Notes under the pieces: model-generated | Databases searched by the model: none | The model's input: the letters and a program-made list of their open reading frames with translations, nothing else | Told to the model about the DNA's origin: nothing | Assembly: GCA_944380765.1 (NCBI GenBank) | Contig: CALWIO010000006.1 | Coordinates: forward strand, 18,841 to 82,840 | Length of the DNA: 64,000 bases | From: an uncultured Clostridia bacterium | Lineage (GTDB): Bacteria > Bacillota > Clostridia > Oscillospirales > Acutalibacteraceae | Direction of reading: 5' to 3' | Shown here: piece by piece, positions 16,148 to 22,610 of the stretch | How the letters are laid out: each line of letters starts with the position of its first letter | How positions within the stretch are numbered: the stretch's first letter is position 1 | Program-made: the position numbers and the translations under genes

Positions 16148-17011
16148 TCACCCCAGCTCGTCACGGTCCACAAACCCCGTAACATATTTGCCTATTGGCT
16201 TGCGCTCGGCGTTGGCCGCGGAGTTTGTTATTCTGTATCTGCCTTCAAGGTAGATTCCGTCATAGATATAATAGGTGCCTGTGAGATAGTTCGCCACAAC
16301 CTTTGAGGTTGACGAGGAATACAGCGGCGCGTTTTTCAGCGTTACTTTCTGTCCCGCCTTAAAGCCTTTCGCCGGCGGTGTGACAGGCTCCCCGCTGCCG
16401 TAGCCGTTTAGTCCGTTATACTTCATAATTGAAGGATAATTTTTATAGGACTCGTCTAAATCCACATTGGTTTCAATGCCGTCAACCTTGCCCTTTGAGG
16501 TTTTCTGCCATATTCCGTAGGCTCTTTCAAAGGTTGGTTTTTCGCTCCACTGAGCGAGCCATATATCGTATTTCTCAAAAATCTCATCGGTGAAATAGTT
16601 GTTGAGCCAATTAAGATTTGCGTAAATACAGACATAATATCCCAGACTTTCCATTTTTTCGCAGAAAGCCTTGGCAATTTCCGAAACCTTTTCGCGGCCG
16701 AGAGCCGCGACTGCCGTTTCCTCCATATCATAGGCTATGGGGTACTCGAATTTTTTGCCCTTTAAATTTGAGTGGCAAAATTCGGCTTCCTTTACGGCGT
16801 CCTGTGTTGTTTTGGCGTAGGAATAGTGATACGCTCCCACGGCTACGCCGGCTTTTTTGGCGTTTTCGTAGTTCTGCTCAAATTTTAAATCGGTCTGGTT
16901 ATCTCCCCAGCCGAAGCCCTCTCTTATCATGGCAAAGTCAATACCGCTGTTTTTTACTTTGCTCCAGTTTATATCTCCCTGCCATTTTGAAACATCTATG
17001 CCTTTATACAC
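16148..17011 (-). CDS. GH25 endolysin (lysozyme) with C-terminal SH3-like domain
   Basis: A 287-residue muramidase that cleaves the MurNAc-GlcNAc bond of peptidoglycan. The GH25 barrel spans about 1-190: KGIDVSKWQGDINWSKVKN, AYHYSYAKT, the catalytic DMEE in YPIAYDMEETAV, YANLNWLNNYF, and DIWLAQWSEKP. A linker (GSGEPVTPPAKGF) leads to an SH3-like wall-binding region at about 220-287. No signal peptide is present, so export needs the neighbouring holin. The start is GTG, 8 nt after GGGAGG, overlapping the upstream gene by 8 nt. Confidence 0.92.
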   Translation of the reverse strand: MYKGIDVSKWQGDINWSKVKNSGIDFAMIREGFGWGDNQTDLKFEQNYENAKKAGVAVGAYHYSYAKTTQDAVKEAEFCHSNLKGKKFEYPIAYDMEETAVAALGREKVSEIAKAFCEKMESLGYYVCIYANLNWLNNYFTDEIFEKYDIWLAQWSEKPTFERAYGIWQKTSKGKVDGIETNVDLDESYKNYPSIMKYNGLNGYGSGEPVTPPAKGFKAGQKVTLKNAPLYSSSTSKVVANYLTGTYYIYDGIYLEGRYRITNSAANAERKPIGKYVTGFVDRDELG

Positions 17012-18197
17012 TTACATTACCTCCCAACTCGTTAATTGCGTTTTTCAGCTCGTCGATTACCTTATTTAAATCCCTGCAATATTCACAGTTAACCGTAATG
17101 CCCGAAGCGTCCGGCAAAATCACCATATCGGGCGAGACCGAAAGAGCTCCCTCAATATTCCCCTCGGAATCGGCATAAAAGCGTTTTGTTCCGGAATATG
17201 GCGTCCATGCGCTTTGCATTACACTGTGTTCAAACTGAATATCGCTCCCGTCGGAAATTTCTCTGTGATAGGAGAAGCGTATATATCGCGTTGCGCTCTC
17301 GTTAACATTGATTACCCTTTTCGCCGAATTTTTATAAAGCATATTAGCCCTTAAAAATTTTTTATTTTCATCATAAAAAATCCAGTTGCAGCAAAAGTTA
17401 ACATTATAGACATTATTCGGCGCGACAGGAATAAAGCCCGATACATTCATAGTGTCGCTGCTTACGGATTCGCCGTTTTCGTTCAGATTTTTATATTCCT
17501 CTTTTTCAAGATTATTATAAAAATTCTTGCCGCTTACTATGAGGCTTGCGCCGCTGTAATCGGACAATTCCTCGCTTGAAAGCGAAATTTTAAGCGAGTG
17601 CTTTAAAGGCGACACATCGCTTACGGAAATTGCCGTTCCTTCTACGGAGGCCTTTACGGCGTTGCCTGCCAGTCCGAGCGCCTGCGACACCGCAATTCCG
17701 CTCTGCGGATTAAGGCTTCCCGGAGAATACTCCTTATCCCCGTAAGCCGTTTCCCCTTTAAAGGTTCCGTTTCTGATAGCTTCAAGCAAAGCGTTTACGG
17801 AAAAATCATTTACCCTGCACAGATAATTGTCCGTATCGGGCGAATAGTCAAATTCAAGATAGAATTTTTTGGGCTTTATGACCTGCACCGTGCGTCCGTC
17901 ATTGTCGATGTTCACTATATTGAAAAGGCACTCAACGCACTTTAAAGAGCTCATAGCCGCGGGTATATCATAACTGACCGTAGATGTCGCTTCATCAAGC
18001 GTCAGATACTCGGTTCTGACTTTTGCCCCTATCGCCGAACGGTATTCAATATAATACCGGTAATCGCCTGCGTATTCGGGGGCGATAGTAAACACAAGCT
18101 TTACCGCGTTGTGTTCCCACATTACTCCCCCGTTATCTTTATATGCTTCGTCAAGGCTTTCGGGACTTATATCAATAGAAATAATTTTCCTTTCCAT
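17004..18197 (-). CDS. Phage tail-fibre/baseplate-like protein
   Basis: 397 residues. The N-terminal ~130 residues form a beta-rich domain like phage BppU/receptor-binding N-domains (VMWEHNAVKLVFTIAPEYAG, YRYYIEYRSAIG, ECLFNIVNIDNDGRTVQVIK). A neck segment YSPGSLNPQSGIAVSQALG follows. A C-terminal domain at about 215-345 has the fibre-type pattern SGKNFYNNLEKEE ... GFIPVAPNNVYNVNF ... WIFYDENKKFLRANM ... ATRYIRFSYHRE, resembling carbohydrate-binding jelly rolls. The end is a short coiled coil. It presumably binds a cell-surface glycan. ATG at 18197 overlaps the upstream stop (TGATG) with AAAGGAG before it. Confidence 0.65.
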   Translation of the reverse strand: MERKIISIDISPESLDEAYKDNGGVMWEHNAVKLVFTIAPEYAGDYRYYIEYRSAIGAKVRTEYLTLDEATSTVSYDIPAAMSSLKCVECLFNIVNIDNDGRTVQVIKPKKFYLEFDYSPDTDNYLCRVNDFSVNALLEAIRNGTFKGETAYGDKEYSPGSLNPQSGIAVSQALGLAGNAVKASVEGTAISVSDVSPLKHSLKISLSSEELSDYSGASLIVSGKNFYNNLEKEEYKNLNENGESVSSDTMNVSGFIPVAPNNVYNVNFCCNWIFYDENKKFLRANMLYKNSAKRVINVNESATRYIRFSYHREISDGSDIQFEHSVMQSAWTPYSGTKRFYADSEGNIEGALSVSPDMVILPDASGITVNCEYCRDLNKVIDELKNAINELGGNVSV

Positions 18198-18430
18198 CAA
18201 TTTTCTCCTTTATAATAATTTTTTAAATGAGCGGCAGTACTCAAAAGCTCCCTTTTAATCTCATACAGTTTTAAAAGATCGGCTTTAAGCTTTTCTTCCG
18301 CTTTAAAGTCCCCCGACTCCCTTGCTCTTTTGATGTCACGGCGGCAGTTTTCTATAAAGCTGCGCTGAATAGCCGCGTTTTTTTCATATTCCTCCCCCAA
18401 TTCAAAAAGCGTAAGCCTTTCAGTTTTCAA
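18197..18430 (-). CDS. Small charged coiled-coil protein of the lysis cassette
   Basis: A 77-residue helical protein rich in Lys and Glu (FELGEEYEKNAAIQRSFIEN, ARESGDFKAEEKLKADLLKL) with no membrane segment. It resembles small phage-encoded helper proteins but no family is recognised. The start is most likely TTG at 18430, with CGGAGG 8-9 nt upstream; this overlaps the preceding gene by 11 nt, and the stop overlaps the next ATG. Tight coupling on both sides marks it as a genuine member of the cassette. Confidence 0.65.
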   Translation of the reverse strand: MKTERLTLFELGEEYEKNAAIQRSFIENCRRDIKRARESGDFKAEEKLKADLLKLYEIKRELLSTAAHLKNYYKGEN

Positions 18431-18827
18431 GCCTTTTGTCCTCCGTAACAAATTCTATAAGTTCCGCCGCCGAGCAAAGCTTTAAGGAATTTTCATACAT
18501 CACTACATATTTAAGCGAATCTTCCAGCTTCGCGCGCGCCTTTTCCAGAATACGGTAAACCGATGAACGGGAAATGCGGTTAAGCCTTGCTATTTCCCCC
18601 GCCGCAAGTCCCTCGTTCCAGAATCCCAGCGCTACGGCGCGCTCCCTTTCGGTCAGCTCCTCGGCAACGGCTCGCCTTACCGTTTCGTAAAGCCGGCGTT
18701 TTTTATTGAAAAGCAGATATTTCATTCCGCTTTCTACGCTGCCGGGACTGATAATTTCAAGATTTTCGGTGAGAAAAAAATATTCGTCCACCGAAAGCTC
18801 CTCTATTTGCTTTTCGCTGTTCTGCAA
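18420..18827 (-). CDS. Sigma-70 region 4-like HTH protein, first gene of the lysis cassette
   Basis: 135 residues. The central part, LTERERAVALGFWNEGLAAG then EIARLNRISRSSVYRILEKA, has the helix-turn-helix layout of sigma region 4 or of phage late regulators (ArpU/RinA type). No region 2 is present, so it is not a complete sigma factor. It starts at TTG with GGGAGGT about 8 nt upstream. It sits directly behind the LexA-controlled promoter and may act as a positive switch for the cassette or for distant genes (inference). Confidence 0.7.
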   Translation of the reverse strand: MQNSEKQIEELSVDEYFFLTENLEIISPGSVESGMKYLLFNKKRRLYETVRRAVAEELTERERAVALGFWNEGLAAGEIARLNRISRSSVYRILEKARAKLEDSLKYVVMYENSLKLCSAAELIEFVTEDKRLEN

Positions 18828-18842
18828 AAGACCAACCTCCCT

Positions 18843-18871
18843 AAAAAAATAAACGCAGCCGCTATGACTGC
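18843..18871 (-). promoter_or_regulatory. Terminator-like hairpin in the leader of the lysis cassette
   Basis: On the minus strand GCAGTC-ATAGC-GGCTGC forms a 6-bp stem followed by GTTTATTTTTTT, ending 1-2 nt before the GGGAGG Shine-Dalgarno. It could act as an attenuator or could partly insulate the cassette. Confidence 0.5.
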
Positions 18872-18909
18872 ATTTTTTATGTTATTTTTTAATCTCAGGC
18901 GCCCTCTTC

Positions 18910-18923
18910 CGAACATTTGTTCG
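18910..18923 (-). promoter_or_regulatory. LexA (DinR) operator
   Basis: CGAAC-ATTT-GTTCG, a perfect 14-bp palindrome that fits the Gram-positive SOS box consensus CGAACN4GTTCG. It lies about +7 to +20 relative to the predicted transcription start, where bound LexA would block RNA polymerase. Confidence 0.85.
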
Positions 18924-18936
18924 CCTTGCAATTACT

Positions 18937-18965
18937 ATTTTAGCGGCGCTTTGCGAACTTGTCAA
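18937..18965 (-). promoter_or_regulatory. Sigma-A promoter of the lysis cassette
   Basis: TTGACA (18960-18965), 17 bp, TAAAAT (18937-18942) on the minus strand. It is the only good promoter in front of the six-gene cassette. Confidence 0.8.
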
Positions 18966-19083
18966 GAGAAAAGTAAAATCAACTGAAAAAAATTTTTATA
19001 CTGCGAAAATAAAAGCTATAAAATAAAGTTATTTTGCCTGCGAAATTTGCAAAAATTTTACCCGTGACTTTTGACGGCAAAAA

Positions 19084-19112
19084 AAAGGCGGAAGCTAATA
19101 GCTTCCGCCTTT
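19084..19112 (-). terminator. Terminator after the secreted acidic protein
   Basis: A 13-bp stem AAAGGCGGAAGCT with a 3-nt loop, followed on the minus strand by an unbroken T-run. It isolates the lysis cassette from the gene at 19154. Confidence 0.9.
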
Positions 19113-19153
19113 GCACAGGTAGTTTAACCTTTTTATCTGATTATGTAAAAGAC

Positions 19154-19852
19154 TTATTCAGCGTCGTCTGTTTTGTCGGTCTTCTTTTTTCTGGTAAGAA
19201 CAAGAGCCGCGCACGCAACAACCGCAACCGCGGAAACAGCGATTACAGAAGTATCGCCGAGCGAGTTGTCGTTGAAGGGATCGTCGCTGTCGTCGCCCCA
19301 GAGGTCGTCGTCATCGCCGCCGTTATTACCGCCGCCAATAGCGTCATTGCTGCCGTCATCGCCGGTGTCGTCACCGCCGCCGAAAATCAAATCTCCGAGC
19401 GAGCCGAGAGCGCCGAGGATTGTGTCGATAAAGCTGTCGCTGCCGCTGTCACCGCCGCCGATTGAGGGAAGGGTGATGTCGCTGGGGAACTCTGAAGGAA
19501 GCTCCGAGGGAAGCTCCGAGGGAAGCTCTATGCTGGGAAGTTCAAGTCCGAGCTCTTCGAGAATCTTGGTTACCGCCGCTAACGCGTCGCTTCCGCCCTG
19601 TGTTACAACGCCGCCGAGAACGGAGAGAAGAGTTTCCTGAGTTATTGCTCCGGATTCAAGGTCCGCCTGAATTTCGGCAACCAAAGCGGTAATGTCAGCT
19701 ACCTCGGTAGCTTCAAGATAATAAGCTGTCCAGCCCTCAACATCGTCGGGAGATGTGGGCTTCGGAGTGGTAACGCCGTCCAAAGCGAAAGCCGAAAAGC
19801 TCATCATAAGTACCATTGCGAGAGCAACGATAATTGAAATCGTCTTTTTCAT
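19154..19852 (-). CDS. Secreted acidic repeat protein with C-terminal membrane anchor
   Basis: 232 residues, not assignable to a known family. Residues 1-24 are a signal peptide (MKKTISIIVALAMVLMMSFS, AFA). A helical domain follows (about 35-100), then a Pro-Ser-Glu repeat with LPSE units, and a Gly/Asp-rich acidic stretch at about 135-190. The end is NSLGDTSVIAVSAVAVVACA then a hydrophobic run and RKKKTDKTDDAE, a stop-transfer signal resembling a degenerate sortase-type tail. The acidic part resembles calcium-binding or flexible wall-spanning spacers. The ATG at 19852 is 9 nt after AGGAA. It has its own consensus promoter and terminator. Confidence 0.75.
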   Translation of the reverse strand: MKKTISIIVALAMVLMMSFSAFALDGVTTPKPTSPDDVEGWTAYYLEATEVADITALVAEIQADLESGAITQETLLSVLGGVVTQGGSDALAAVTKILEELGLELPSIELPSELPSELPSEFPSDITLPSIGGGDSGSDSFIDTILGALGSLGDLIFGGGDDTGDDGSNDAIGGGNNGGDDDDLWGDDSDDPFNDNSLGDTSVIAVSAVAVVACAALVLTRKKKTDKTDDAE

Positions 19853-19906
19853 AAAATACATTTCCTTTCATAAATCAAAATTAGGGTTATATCTTTATTC
19901 TCGTTC

Positions 19907-19935
19907 ATTATATAACAGAAAACTCCTGTTGTCAA
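19907..19935 (-). promoter_or_regulatory. Consensus promoter of the secreted acidic protein
   Basis: Perfect TTGACA (19930-19935), 17 bp, perfect TATAAT (19907-19912) on the minus strand. Confidence 0.85.
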
Positions 19936-20065
19936 TCCATTTTTCACCTTTTTAATCTCAAAAGTAAATATCGGACTTTTTTCGTAAAAGTGTCTATTTA
20001 CAATTTTTTCACAAAAAATATTTTTCCTGCGCGGGCATACTATTTATATAACGGAGGTGAAGCGA

Positions 20066-20248
20066 ATGTTCTTTAAAGGCAGAAGCGAAAAGCTTTTTGA
20101 AAAAAGAAACAAATTAAAAAAACTTGAAGCCGAAATTTCGGATATATGGAATCCCGACTGTCAAAGCACGCCGGCAGACACAAACGGAAGCTACACGGGC
20201 AACCCCTCGGGCTTTGAAAAGCCGGAACAGGACGCCGACGATTTATAA
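20066..20248 (+). CDS. Small hydrophilic hypothetical protein
   Basis: 60 residues. A basic coiled-coil-like N-terminus (MFFKGRSEKLFEKRNKLKKL) is followed by a Ser/Thr/Pro/Asp-rich tail. It is supported mainly by a strong GGAGG 8 nt before the ATG. No family is recognised, and no membrane segment or signal is present. It lies in the gap in front of the rimP operon but is separated from it by the rimP promoter. Confidence 0.5.
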   Translation: MFFKGRSEKLFEKRNKLKKLEAEISDIWNPDCQSTPADTNGSYTGNPSGFEKPEQDADDL

Positions 20249-20318
20249 GGCGTCAGTCCCGGAATTGCCCGGAATTTATATATTTTTATATATTATTTAT
20301 ATGTATAGCAAAAAACTC

Positions 20319-20347
20319 TTGATTTTCCGAAAATTGTGTGGTAATAT
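20319..20347 (+). promoter_or_regulatory. Promoter of the rimP-ribF operon
   Basis: TTGATT (20319-20324), 17 bp, TAATAT (20342-20347), 118 bp before rimP. Confidence 0.6.
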
Positions 20348-20372
20348 CATTAGCGTAAGAATATCCGTATTG

Positions 20373-20400
20373 TAAGAGAGTGGGGCGACCCGCTCTCTTA
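20373..20400 (+). promoter_or_regulatory. Stable hairpin in the rimP operon leader
   Basis: TAAGAGAG-T-GGG and CCC-G-CTCTCTTA close on a GCGA tetraloop. There is no T-run, so it is not an ordinary terminator. It lies about 20 nt downstream of the predicted start of the nusA operon transcript. NusA-operon leaders are often structured; the role here is unknown. Confidence 0.5.
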
Positions 20401-20465
20401 AGTTTATCGGCGCTTTTGCGAATCTGTGCGCAAATTCTGCCGCGGCGGTAAAATTCGGAGGTATT

Positions 20466-20948
20466 ATGAAAAAGAATACTGCGTCGGTTGTATGGGATAT
20501 TGCGAAACCCATTGCCGACTCGCTGGGGCTTATCCTCTGGGATGTTAAATTTTTAAAAGAGGGCACGACCTGGTATCTTCGCATAACCATTGACAAGGAA
20601 GGCGGCGTAGGAATTGACGACTGCGTTGCCATGCACAGGGCGATTGACGGGCCGCTGGACGAAGCCGACCCGATTGAGCAAAGCTATAATTTGCAGGTGC
20701 AGTCGCCGGGAATCGAGCGCGAGCTGACAAGGGATTTTCACTTTGAAAGCTACAAGGGAAAGCCCGTAACGGTAAGGCTTATCAAGGCTTTTGAGGGCAG
20801 GCGCGACTACACGGGAATACTGACCGCCTATGATAATGAAAGCGTAACTCTTGCTCTGAGTGAGGAAACGGAGCTTAATGTTAATAAAAAAGAAGCATCG
20901 TGGATAAAAGCGTGCGATGATTTTGGAGGTTTTGAAGAAAATGAATAA
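20466..20948 (+). CDS. rimP: Ribosome maturation factor RimP
   Basis: 160 residues; assists late 30S subunit maturation. The N-terminal domain reads LGLILWDVKFLKEGTTWYLR and IDKEGGVGIDDCVAMHRAID, and the junction motif LQVQSPGIERELTRDFHF is intact. The C-terminal SH3-like domain covers about 95-155. First gene of the conserved rimP-nusA-infB transcription/translation operon, with GGAGG before its ATG and an 8-nt overlap with nusA. Confidence 0.95.
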   Translation: MKKNTASVVWDIAKPIADSLGLILWDVKFLKEGTTWYLRITIDKEGGVGIDDCVAMHRAIDGPLDEADPIEQSYNLQVQSPGIERELTRDFHFESYKGKPVTVRLIKAFEGRRDYTGILTAYDNESVTLALSEETELNVNKKEASWIKACDDFGGFEENE

Positions 20949-21990
20949 AGAGTTTTTTGAAGCGGTTGAGCTGATGGAAAAAGAAAAGGGTATCCAGGCG
21001 GATTACCTTTACGAAAAAATCAGCAACGCCATTGTTGTCGCGGTAAGAAGGGATTACAACGGCAAAGATGTTGTGGCGTGCGACATCGACCCCGAAAAGA
21101 AAACAATGCGGGTTTACCTGCACAAGAACATTGTTGATGAGATTGAGGACGAGGACACCGACATTCTTGTTGAGGACGCGAAAAAATACCGCGAGGACGC
21201 GAAAGCCGGCGAGGTTCTTGAAATTGAGCTTGACACCATGCAGTTCGGCAGAATTGCCGCGCAGACAGCCAAGCATGTTATCCGTCAGGGAATAAAAGAG
21301 GCGGAAAGAGGTCAGGTTATACGCGAGTTCCAGTCAAAGAGCAAAGACCTTGTTACAGCCAAGGTCAGCCGCATTGACCCGATTAACGGAAATGTAACCC
21401 TTGAAATAGGCAAAGGCAGCGCAGTGCTTCCCAAGTCGGAGCAGGTGCCCGGCGAAACCTTTACCGAGGGCGAGCTTACAAAAGTATATATAGTAGAGGT
21501 AAGGGACACCGAAAGAGGTCCCAGAGTTATGATTTCCAGAACTCACCCCGGACTTGTAAAGCGTCTTTTTGAGCAGGAAGTTCCCGAAATTTACGACGGC
21601 GTTGTTACAATCCACTCCGTTTCCCGCGAGGCAGGAGCAAGAACAAAGATGGCAGTCAGCAGCAAGGACGAAAATGTTGACCCCATCGGCGCCTGCATAG
21701 GTCAGAGGGGTTCAAGAGTCAACAAGATTGTCGAGATTCTCGGCGGAGAGAAAATCGACATTGTAAAATACAGCGAGGACCCCGCCCAGTTTATAGCGGC
21801 GGCGCTGGCTCCCGCCGATGTGCTTAAAGTTGAGATTACCGACGAGGAGAAAAAGGACTGTCAGGTTACCGTTCCCGACCATCAGTTATCCCTTGCCATA
21901 GGCAACAAGGGGCAGAATGCCCGTCTTGCGGCAAGGCTTACCGGCTGGAACATTGACATAAAGCCGGAAAGCGGATTTTACGAGGGCTAA
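20941..21990 (+). CDS. nusA: Transcription termination/antitermination factor NusA
   Basis: 349 residues, the short Firmicutes form without the C-terminal acidic repeats of proteobacterial NusA. It contains an N-terminal RNA polymerase-binding domain ([17 protein letters not shown]), an S1 domain at about 130-200 ([18 protein letters not shown]), then KH1 and KH2 ([40 protein letters not shown]). It modulates pausing, termination and antitermination. The ATG at 20941 opens the conserved N-terminus and overlaps rimP. Confidence 0.96.
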   Translation: MNKEFFEAVELMEKEKGIQADYLYEKISNAIVVAVRRDYNGKDVVACDIDPEKKTMRVYLHKNIVDEIEDEDTDILVEDAKKYREDAKAGEVLEIELDTMQFGRIAAQTAKHVIRQGIKEAERGQVIREFQSKSKDLVTAKVSRIDPINGNVTLEIGKGSAVLPKSEQVPGETFTEGELTKVYIVEVRDTERGPRVMISRTHPGLVKRLFEQEVPEIYDGVVTIHSVSREAGARTKMAVSSKDENVDPIGACIGQRGSRVNKIVEILGGEKIDIVKYSEDPAQFIAAALAPADVLKVEITDEEKKDCQVTVPDHQLSLAIGNKGQNARLAARLTGWNIDIKPESGFYEG

Positions 21991-22012
21991 GCGGTAAGAA
22001 AGGAGATACAAA

Positions 22013-22288
22013 ATGCAGAAGCAGAAAAAAATACCTATGCGCAGGTGCAACGGCTGCAACGAGCAAAAGCCCAAAAGCGAGCTTGTGCGTGTTGTAAAAT
22101 CGGCCGAGGGCGAAATCTCCCTTGACCTTACCGGCAAAAAGCCCGGCAGGGGCGCTTATATCTGCCGCAGCGTGGAGTGTCTTCAAAAAGCCAAAAAATC
22201 GCACAGAATCGAAAGAGCTTTTGAGACGGCTATTCCCGAAAGCGTTTATATGCAGATGGAGGAGCAGATAAAGGAAAATGGAAGCTGA
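22013..22288 (+). CDS. rnpM: RNase P modulator RnpM (YlxR family)
   Basis: 91 residues, the YlxR family. The conserved start PMRRCNGCNEQKPKSELVRV and the GRGAYICRSVECLQKAKK signature are present; the cysteine pairs suggest a metal or nucleic-acid binding fold. In Bacillus the family binds RNase P RNA. It lies between nusA and ylxQ as usual, with AAAGGAG upstream and an 11-nt overlap with the next gene. Confidence 0.9.
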   Translation: MQKQKKIPMRRCNGCNEQKPKSELVRVVKSAEGEISLDLTGKKPGRGAYICRSVECLQKAKKSHRIERAFETAIPESVYMQMEEQIKENGS

Positions 22289-22610
22289 TAAAATAAAAGG
22301 TCTTTTGGGACTTTGCCGCAGAGCCGGAAAAATTTCGGCGGGTCATGACGCCGCGGTTGCTTCAATAAAAAGCAGACGGGCGCGGCTTGCGCTTATCAGC
22401 AGCGACTGCTCCGACCGGCTGAAAAAAGAGATTGCCGACGAATGCGGCTTTGACGGCCGCGGCATTCCCCTTGCCTGTTCGGGTATGACGATGGAGGAAA
22501 CTGCCGCGGCAATCGGCAGAAAAGCGGGAGTCATCACAATAGACGATGACAACTTTGCAGAAAGGCTCTATGATTTAACGGGAGGTAATGAGTATGACGA
22601 AAAAATATAA
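22278..22610 (+). CDS. L7Ae-family kink-turn RNA-binding protein YlxQ
   Basis: 110 residues. The L7Ae/L30e fold is readable: [56 protein letters not shown]. It probably binds kink-turn RNA in ribosomes or RNase P. The position between rnpM and infB is the conserved one for YlxQ. Its C-terminus overlaps the infB start by 17 nt. Confidence 0.88.
   Translation: MEADKIKGLLGLCRRAGKISAGHDAAVASIKSRRARLALISSDCSDRLKKEIADECGFDGRGIPLACSGMTMEETAAAIGRKAGVITIDDDNFAERLYDLTGGNEYDEKI

Noticed and set aside
19480..19540. Short tandem repeat that could suggest a CRISPR or VNTR
   Set aside because: It is three to four in-frame LPSE codon blocks within the secreted protein gene; there are no spacers, and no CRISPR array was seen anywhere in the window.
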